This document shows, in pieces, positions 7,441 to 12,390 of a stretch of 12,390 nt of DNA. The stretch comes from Planctomycetaceae bacterium UBA4655 (GTDB taxonomy: Bacteria > Planctomycetota > Planctomycetia > Pirellulales > UBA1268), in the NCBI GenBank assembly GCA_002405515.1, contig DHLZ01000056.1, positions 4,674-17,063 on the forward strand, in the 5' to 3' direction. The notes under the pieces are model-generated. The model was not told the origin of the DNA. It saw nothing but the letters and a program-made list of their open reading frames with translations, and did no database searches. Every line of letters begins with the position of its first letter. Position 1 is the stretch's first letter. Position numbers and translations under genes: made by a program.

Positions 7441-7476
7441 CGGGGTCTCCTTCAGAAGACCCCGCAGGCATTTTTT
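7441..7476 (+). terminator. Hairpin followed by T6
   Basis: CGGGGTCT (7441-7448) pairs with AGACCCCG (7457-7464) around an 8-base loop. Six bases later there is a run of six T (7471-7476). On the plus strand this resembles a rho-independent terminator for the cytochrome-like gene, although the T-run is offset. GCAGGC (7464-7469) and GCCTGC (7482-7487) make a second, overlapping stem that could act for the porin transcript on the other strand. Confidence 0.45.
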
Positions 7477-7496
7477 CCGCCGCCTGCCGGGGGCGG

Positions 7497-9149
7497 TCAG
7501 TAGTTGATCTGGAACTGGAAGCGGAGCAGGTCGCCCTGGAACTGGGCGAATTGCCCGTTGATGATCCGGTAATTCGACCCGGTGTTGGTCTGGTTCACCC
7601 AGTCGTATTCCCAGGTGAGTTCCATCTGCGGCGTGAATTGCCACTCCATGCCGAGGTTGAACGACCCCATGTAGCTCTGGGGCGAATTCCGCTCCCAGAG
7701 ATAGCCGCCGCGAAAGGTCTGCCAGCGGAAGAACGGAAAAATCGTGCCCCATTCCTTGCTGTCGATCTTGTAGTTCACGAGCACGTAGCCGCCGGACAGC
7801 GGCTGGCTCGTTATCAGGGTCTTTGTCGGCGGGGTGTTGATCGGCCCGAGCTCGTTGCCGTTGCCCGTGTTCCATTCGGTGACGAGGCCGAGCGGCTGGG
7901 GGTAGTAGACGAACGTCGCGCCGATCCGCTGGTCCACCGGACCGTTGGCCGGGTCGTTGACGGGCGTGATTGGATCTGCGATTCCCGGCACCCGGATCGG
8001 GCCGGTGTAGGAGGTGTAGCGGCCCGTGTAGGCCTGCACGCCGGCCTCCATGATCTGGCCGCTCGGCATCTTCCACGGGCTGTTGAGCCGCACGATCATG
8101 TGCATGTTGTTGTTCGCCTCGGCCCGCGACACTCCCTGGCCGTTGTAGACGCCGATCCCGAACACGCCGTAGTTGCCCGACCCCTTGAGGCCCTCGTCGA
8201 GCACCTCCTTGTAGAGATCCTGGGCGTACTCCGGCGTCCAGTAGTAGAAGATGCCCATCTGCCGCTCGCCGAACACGGCGCTGTTCAAGGAATCGCTGCG
8301 GTCGAGCGGGATGCGGTTCGAGCTCGACTGCATGTTCTCCCAGCCGAAGGGGATTTTCGACAGCCCGACGCGGGTGCGGTGCACCTTGTTGGTCGTGAGG
8401 TAGACGTCGGCGTAGCAGTCCCGCAGCTGCAGGTAGTTGATCGAGCCGTCCAAGGCGCCCGGCACGCCGGCCGACAGGTCAGGCTGGATGTAGAAGAACA
8501 GCCGGTCGCTGAGGTCGCCGGACAAAATCAGCCGACACCGCCGGATGAAGAAGTGATTCAGCGGTGCGACGGAGCGATCCGCGGGATGGTACGGGGGGGC
8601 GAGATCCTCGTCGTTCCAGAGCACGCTGTTGATGCGAAACTGCGTGTAGCCGCGGATGTTGATCCGCTCGTACCACTCCTTCTTTTTCTTGTCATCCTTT
8701 TTCTTGTCATCTTTCTTCCCGTCCTTCTTGTCCTTTGCGTCGGTTTTCCGCGTCTGCTCGTCGACCGTCTCGATTGCCGGGTCGCGGATCTTGTCCCACC
8801 GCTGCCGCAGCTGCTCGCCGAGGGACGATCCCTGCGACCCGCTCCCGGACGAACCATCCCGCCGGGTCATCTCGTCGACGGTCTCGATCGCGGGATCGCG
8901 GATTTGGTTTTCCGCGAGCAGCAGCTCGGTCTCGAATGGTCGCGGCAGCACGACCACATCCTCCAACTCCGATTCCAACTCCGATTCATCGGGCAGCTGA
9001 GCGGCGAGTGTGGGAGGAAACTCCAGTCCGCGGACGGTCGCCGGAGCGGTGATCGCGGCCACGAAGAAGCAGATGACGACACGAATGGGACACGTCTGGA
9101 AGCGGCCGACAGGACGGGAGCCGTCTTCCGCAACCGTATGATCGTGCAT
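7497..9149 (-). CDS. Porin of the OprO/OprP (Porin_O_P) type
   Basis: This is a predicted 550-residue outer-membrane porin. A signal peptide with a long polar n-region precedes the hydrophobic core at about 23-37. Residues 42-160 form a charged periplasmic segment. It contains IRDPAIETVDE twice (83-93 and 121-131) and then a Lys/Asp-rich tract (about 139-158). From about 161 to the end (about 390 residues) the sequence is barrel-like: INIRGYTQFRINSVLW, RRCRLILSGDLSDRLFFYIQPDL, a strand-rich middle, and the C-terminal LRFQFQINY ending in an aromatic residue. The RCRLxLxGxL...FxIQPD pattern and length match the phosphate/polyphosphate-selective porin family, but substrate choice cannot be read here. 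The ATG at 9149 is chosen because a weak AGAG (9158-9161) lies 8 bases upstream; the ATG at 9155 would add two residues. The frame stays open up to 9290, but the added residues look non-coding. Confidence 0.82.
   Translation of the reverse strand: MHDHTVAEDGSRPVGRFQTCPIRVVICFFVAAITAPATVRGLEFPPTLAAQLPDESELESELEDVVVLPRPFETELLLAENQIRDPAIETVDEMTRRDGSSGSGSQGSSLGEQLRQRWDKIRDPAIETVDEQTRKTDAKDKKDGKKDDKKKDDKKKKEWYERINIRGYTQFRINSVLWNDEDLAPPYHPADRSVAPLNHFFIRRCRLILSGDLSDRLFFYIQPDLSAGVPGALDGSINYLQLRDCYADVYLTTNKVHRTRVGLSKIPFGWENMQSSSNRIPLDRSDSLNSAVFGERQMGIFYYWTPEYAQDLYKEVLDEGLKGSGNYGVFGIGVYNGQGVSRAEANNNMHMIVRLNSPWKMPSGQIMEAGVQAYTGRYTSYTGPIRVPGIADPITPVNDPANGPVDQRIGATFVYYPQPLGLVTEWNTGNGNELGPINTPPTKTLITSQPLSGGYVLVNYKIDSKEWGTIFPFFRWQTFRGGYLWERNSPQSYMGSFNLGMEWQFTPQMELTWEYDWVNQTNTGSNYRIINGQFAQFQGDLLRFQFQINY
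8682..8711. repeat. 15-bp perfect tandem repeat inside the porin gene
   Basis: CTTTTTCTTGTCATC occurs twice in a row (8682-8696 and 8697-8711), followed by degenerate pyrimidine-rich copies to about 8741. On the minus strand each unit encodes DDKKK, producing the Lys/Asp tract before the barrel. The unit is a multiple of three, so copy-number change would alter the linker length without breaking the frame. Confidence 0.85.
8757..8903 (-). repeat. Two copies of an 11-residue coding repeat (IRDPAIETVDE)
   Basis: The copies are at 8757-8789 and 8871-8903, 114 bp apart. They encode identical peptides although 4 of 33 bases differ, all at third codon positions. Each is followed by one variable residue and then TR. 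Confidence 0.9.
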
Positions 9150-9457
9150 TGGCATCGCTCTGGAGACGGGGCGCTCTGGTTGGCAAAGCCGGCGCATGCA
9201 GCAGGCTTGGCGCAACCTTCCCAATCCGCATGATCGGCACCGCCGGCGGTGAATCTGTAGGGACGGCGGCGAGTATTTCGGGCGGTTCACTGCAAGGATG
9301 GCGCCCGGCCTGCCCCTTTTCCCAGCCTTTCCTTTTTTCCGTCAGGCACGAGGGGAGAACGGACCGAAAGTCGGCGTCGCGGCGGGCCGGTGACGGCGTG
9401 CGATATGATGAAGATTCCGCCCACAAGTCGCATGCGTCCTCAATCGGAGACCGCACC
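9150..9457. other. Divergent intergenic region of 308 bp
   Basis: This stretch separates the porin (-) from the universal stress protein (+). It contains a nearly pure pyrimidine tract at about 9309-9341, with T6 at 9333-9338. TATGAT at 9404-9409 resembles a -10 element and lies about 50 bases before the stress-protein ATG, but no -35 match sits at 16-18 bases from it. I see no operator-like repeats and no small gene. Confidence 0.45.
9446..9449 (+). promoter_or_regulatory. Ribosome binding site choosing the stress protein start
   Basis: GGAG with 8 bases to the ATG at 9458. It fixes the start at MIKRILVGLG, where the UspA domain begins, although the frame stays open about 300 bases further upstream. 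Confidence 0.65.
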
Positions 9458-10291
9458 ATGATCAAGCGCATTCTCGTTGGTCTCGGCACGAGCAGCACGG
9501 CAGAGAGCGTCACCCGGCATGCCATCGACATCGCGAAGCCGCATTCGGCCGAGCTTGTCGGCCTCGCCGTAACGGATCCGCTGCGGCTGGAATGGACTGG
9601 TCCGCGGCCGATGGGCGTCGGAGTCACCGCCGCCTCGTCCGACCTCGTGCGGCACAGGGTTGAGAGGGCTGCTGCGGACATTCAGGCGGCAAGCGAGTTG
9701 TTCGCGACCCGCTGTCGCGACGCCGATGTTTCGCACAGGGTCACGGAGGAAACCGGTGATCCGTTTGAGATCGCAGCCGACCTCGTTCGCTATCACGACA
9801 TGTGCGTGTTCGGCCTGCACGGCCTGTTCGAGCACGACGTGGTGCCGGAGCCACGAGACGCCTTGGAGAGGCTTGTCTCGCAAGGCGTGCGGCCGATCCT
9901 GGCCGTGGCCGAGCAGTACCGCCCGATCCGTCGTGTCCTTGTCGCCTATTCAGGATCACTCGAAAGCGCGAAGACGTTCAAGCACTTCGTTCATTCCGGG
10001 CTGTATGCCGATGTGCCTGTGCGAATCGTGCACTTCGGTGACGACGCCCAGGCCGCCTCACGACGGCTGGAAAAAGCCGCGGCATTTTTCATGGCACACG
10101 GCCGTTCCGTCGAGACGGACCACGCGGGTGGCAGTGCCGACCGCGACCTCCTGCCGTACGCGAACGAATGGAACGCCGACCTCATCGTGGCGGGTAACAG
10201 CGCCAAGAACCTGCTGCTGCGGCGGGTGTTTGGCGAGACCGCGCTGAGGCTGCTTCGCGAAAGCCATCTGCCGCTCTACCTCGCCCAGTAG
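9458..10291 (+). CDS. Universal stress protein with two UspA domains
   Basis: This 277-residue cytoplasmic protein has two UspA-like alpha/beta domains. Domain 1 (about 2-152) starts IKRILVGLGTSSTAES and ends GVRPILAV. Domain 2 (about 156-277) starts IRRVLVAYSGSLESAKTF and ends DLIVAGNSAKNLLLRRVFGETALRLL...LPLYLAQ. Tandem UspA proteins act in stress adaptation, often through nucleotide binding. The ATP-binding signature, G-x2-G-x9-G-S/T, is degraded in domain 2: the second glycine is Ala249 and the final GS is GE (259-260). In domain 1 it is not recognisable. Nucleotide binding is therefore doubtful. The next gene, a cation ATPase, begins 132 bp downstream in the same frame. The pairing of stress protein and ion pump may reflect co-regulation, but that is inference. 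Confidence 0.85.
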   Translation: MIKRILVGLGTSSTAESVTRHAIDIAKPHSAELVGLAVTDPLRLEWTGPRPMGVGVTAASSDLVRHRVERAAADIQAASELFATRCRDADVSHRVTEETGDPFEIAADLVRYHDMCVFGLHGLFEHDVVPEPRDALERLVSQGVRPILAVAEQYRPIRRVLVAYSGSLESAKTFKHFVHSGLYADVPVRIVHFGDDAQAASRRLEKAAAFFMAHGRSVETDHAGGSADRDLLPYANEWNADLIVAGNSAKNLLLRRVFGETALRLLRESHLPLYLAQ

Positions 10292-10423
10292 CAGGCCTCG
10301 CCCAGCAGCAGACAGAGCGTCGGGGAACGGGCGGCGCCGAACGTCGAGCCCGTCGCTTCGCCACGTGGTTTCCGCCCCGCCGAAACCTGCCGACGGGCCG
10401 TTGGCCGAACCATATCCTTTCCC
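10292..10423. other. Gap between stress protein and ATPase, open in the shared frame
   Basis: This gap of 132 bp (44 codons) has no stop in the frame shared by the two genes, so a single TAG (10289-10291) separates them. A 16-base near-repeat (15/16 identical, 17 bases apart) occurs at 10279-10294 and 10296-10311, spanning that stop. No terminator or ribosome binding site is visible before the ATPase ATG. Confidence 0.5.
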
Positions 10424-12390
10424 ATGCCCATCACGCCCGAGCCCGTCATCATTCCGTGGCACCACCTCGACGCGGCGGACGTCGCCAGCCGGCTGGCGAC
10501 CGACGTCCGCACCGGGCTCGCCGCCGAGGAGGTGGCCCGCCGACGAGGCCGTGAAGGTGTCAACGTGCTCTCGACGCGGCGCGGCCACGGACCGGTCGTG
10601 CGTTTCCTGCTCCAGTTCCACCAGCCGCTCATCTACATCCTGCTGGTGGCGGCGGTCGTCACGGCCGTCCTCGACGAGTGGGTCGACGCAGCCGTGATCC
10701 TCGGCGTCGTGCTCGTCAACGCCATCGTCGGCTTCGTGCAGGAGGGCAAGGCCCTCGAGGCGATCGAGGCCCTCGGCAGGACCCTCCTCACCGAGGCCAC
10801 GGTGGTTCGCGGTGGGCGCACGGAGCGAGTCGATGCGGCCGGCCTCGTGTCGGGAGATGTCGTGTTCCTGCAGGCGGGCGACAAGGTGCCGGCCGACCTC
10901 CGGCTCGTGCGGGGCCGCGACCTGCACGTGGCGGAAGCGGCCCTGACGGGCGAGTCGGTGCCGGTGGAGAAGTCCGCCGACCCGGTCGCCGCCGAGGTGC
11001 CCCTGGCGGACCGCCGCTCGATGGCCTACGCCTCGACACTCGTCACCTTCGGCCAGGCGACCGGTGTCGTGGTCGCGATCGGCGACGGGACGGAAGTGGG
11101 CCGCATCTCCGGGCTGATCGCTTCGGCCGATGACATCCAGACCCCATTGACGCGGCTCATCGCAAGGTTCGGCAACATCCTCCTCGTGGCGATCCTCGCG
11201 ATCGCCGCATTCAATTTCGCCGTCGGCATCCTGCGGGGGGAATCACCGCTGCTGATGTTCAAGGCCTCGGTGGCGCTGGCCGTGGCCGCGATCCCCGAGG
11301 GCCTGCCGGCAGCCGTCACGATCATGCTGGCCGTCGGCGTGGCCCGGATGGCCCAGCGCCGGGCCATCATCCGGAGGATGCCCGCCGTCGAGACGCTCGG
11401 CAGCACCACCGTCATCTGCTCCGACAAGACCGGCACCCTCACGCAGAACCAGATGACGGTGACGACGATCGTCGCCGGTGGCGAGACGTTCGCCGTGTCG
11501 GGCTCTGGCTATGCGGCCGAGGGCGCGATCACGGCCGACGGCACGTCGCTCTCGGTCGCCGACATGCATGGCCGCGTCGCCCTGCTCGAGTGTCTGCGGG
11601 CGGGCGTGCTCTGCAACGACGCCCGCGTGCTCCCGGTCGGAGGGAGCTGGAACGTCGAGGGAGACCCGACGGAGGCCGCGCTCTTGGTCGTCGGGCCGAA
11701 GGCGGGCATCCAGTCGGCACAGCTGCTCGAGGAGACGCCCCGAATCGACTCGATCCCCTTCGAGTCGGAGCGGCAATACATGGCGACGCTCCACGACCAA
11801 GGTCTCGAGCGGCCGCGGGTCGTCTACGCCAAGGGCTCGGTCGAGGCCATCCTCGCCCGCTGCGACGCCGCCTTCGACGCCGCCGGCCATCGTGGACCGA
11901 TCGACGGCGGGGCAATCGCCGTCGACGTGGCGCGGCTCGCAGCCGACGGCCTGAGGGTGCTGGCCTTCGCGCGGAAAGACCTTCCCGCGGAGACCGCGTC
12001 GCTGGGCCACGCCGACGTCGCCTCGGGCCTCGTCTTCGTGGGGCTGCAGGCGATGATCGACCCGCCACGGCCGGAGGCGAACGAAGCGGTGCGGATCTGC
12101 CAGGCGGCGGGCGTGCGGGTGAAGATGATCACCGGCGACCATGCCGTGACCGCGGCGGCCATCGCCGCGCGGTTGGGCATCGACGGCGCCGTGGACGCCG
12201 ATGGCGACGCCATCGGGGCGGTGACGGGGCGGGAGATCGAGGCCCTCGACGACGCGGCCCTGCCCGAGCTCGCCGAGACGGCGGCCGTGTTCGCCCGTGT
12301 CGTGCCCGAGCAGAAGCTCCGGCTCGTGCGGGCCCTGCAGGCCCGTGGGCACGTCGTCGCCATGACCGGCGACGGCGTCAACGCCGCCCC
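10424..12390 (+). CDS. Type II cation-transporting P-type ATPase, 3'-truncated
   Basis: This is the first 655 codons of an ion pump that couples ATP hydrolysis to cation movement across the inner membrane. The order is: Cation_ATPase_N region (WHHLDAADVASRL...GVNVL, about 12-50); M1-M2; actuator domain with TGES at 175-178; M3-M4 with IPEGLPAAVT, the ion-binding helix of SERCA/Na,K-type pumps; phosphorylation site DKTGTLT with Asp334; nucleotide-domain Lys470 in YAKGSVEAIL; and MITGDHAVTAAAIA. The window then ends in the hinge motif, which reads GDGVNAAP where the family normally has GDGVNDAP. IPEGLP places it in the type II (P2) group rather than heavy-metal or plant-type H+ pumps. Calcium, Na+/K+ or H+ cannot be told apart, because M5-M6 lie beyond the window. 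ATG 10424 is the first in-frame start after the preceding TAG and has no clear ribosome binding site. Confidence 0.93.
   Translation, partial: MPITPEPVIIPWHHLDAADVASRLATDVRTGLAAEEVARRRGREGVNVLSTRRGHGPVVRFLLQFHQPLIYILLVAAVVTAVLDEWVDAAVILGVVLVNAIVGFVQEGKALEAIEALGRTLLTEATVVRGGRTERVDAAGLVSGDVVFLQAGDKVPADLRLVRGRDLHVAEAALTGESVPVEKSADPVAAEVPLADRRSMAYASTLVTFGQATGVVVAIGDGTEVGRISGLIASADDIQTPLTRLIARFGNILLVAILAIAAFNFAVGILRGESPLLMFKASVALAVAAIPEGLPAAVTIMLAVGVARMAQRRAIIRRMPAVETLGSTTVICSDKTGTLTQNQMTVTTIVAGGETFAVSGSGYAAEGAITADGTSLSVADMHGRVALLECLRAGVLCNDARVLPVGGSWNVEGDPTEAALLVVGPKAGIQSAQLLEETPRIDSIPFESERQYMATLHDQGLERPRVVYAKGSVEAILARCDAAFDAAGHRGPIDGGAIAVDVARLAADGLRVLAFARKDLPAETASLGHADVASGLVFVGLQAMIDPPRPEANEAVRICQAAGVRVKMITGDHAVTAAAIAARLGIDGAVDADGDAIGAVTGREIEALDDAALPELAETAAVFARVVPEQKLRLVRALQARGHVVAMTGDGVNAA

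Noticed and set aside
7419..9233. 604-codon open frame on the plus strand antisense to the porin
   Set aside because: The opposite strand has a signal peptide, barrel pattern and selected repeat. The antisense product is Val/Arg/Ala/His-rich without domains, as GC-rich codon use often produces.
9156..9290. Upstream extension of the porin frame
   Set aside because: Added residues are Arg/Cys-rich and would bury the signal peptide; the ATGs at 9149 and 9155 fit better.
9381..9409. Sigma-70 promoter for the stress protein built on TATGAT
   Set aside because: Only the -10 resembles consensus; no -35 at acceptable spacing, so it is mentioned but not called as a promoter.
9149..9457. Upstream extension of the universal stress protein frame
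   Set aside because: The GGAG site and the UspA domain start both point to the ATG at 9458; the extension is low-quality sequence in an intergenic region.
11243..12352. 369-codon minus-strand frame antisense to the ATPase
   Set aside because: His/Arg/Gly-rich without motifs; the plus strand carries a continuous set of P-type ATPase motifs.

Overview
The window is GC-rich, tightly packed bacterial DNA that most resembles a planctomycete (Planctomycetota, Pirellulales-like). The reasons are a BBP7-type outer-membrane beta-barrel protein, a signal peptidase I enlarged by a zinc ribbon and a long insertion, a C-terminal-haem class II cytochrome-like secreted protein, and a diderm envelope signature (LptB plus two predicted outer-membrane barrels). 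This assignment is inferred from gene content and protein style. No rRNA, tRNA, CRISPR array, insertion sequence or integrase is visible.

Layout. At the left edge is the C-terminal part of an OppC/DppC-type peptide ABC permease (+). It is followed by an oversized signal peptidase I (+) and LptB, the ATPase of lipopolysaccharide export (+). A small two-helix membrane protein (-) converges on lptB, and a BBP7-family outer-membrane barrel (+) diverges from it. A beta-ketoacyl-ACP-synthase homologue (-) that lacks its catalytic cysteine converges on the barrel gene. A secreted cytochrome-like protein with one C-terminal CxxCH motif (+) diverges from the synthase. A Porin_O/P-type porin (-) converges on the cytochrome gene across an intergenic region with two hairpins. 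A tandem-domain universal stress protein (+) diverges from the porin, and a type II cation-transporting P-type ATPase (+) follows and runs off the right edge.

How the genes fit together. Much of the window concerns the cell envelope: protein export (signal peptidase), lipopolysaccharide transport (LptB), outer-membrane barrels (BBP7 and porin), uptake (ABC permease), and ion transport (P-type ATPase). The genes alternate in strand, so most look like single transcription units rather than one operon. The plausible co-directional pairs are permease/signal peptidase/lptB and stress protein/ATPase.

Main points for a second look: a ketosynthase fold with Cys to Asp and loss of the GFGG gating loop; the heavily inserted signal peptidase; an ATPase whose hinge motif reads GDGVNAAP instead of GDGVNDAP; and a porin with an 11-residue repeat whose two copies differ only at synonymous sites, beside a Lys/Asp tract encoded by a 15-bp tandem repeat. 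I found no clearly new multi-gene defence or mobile system here.
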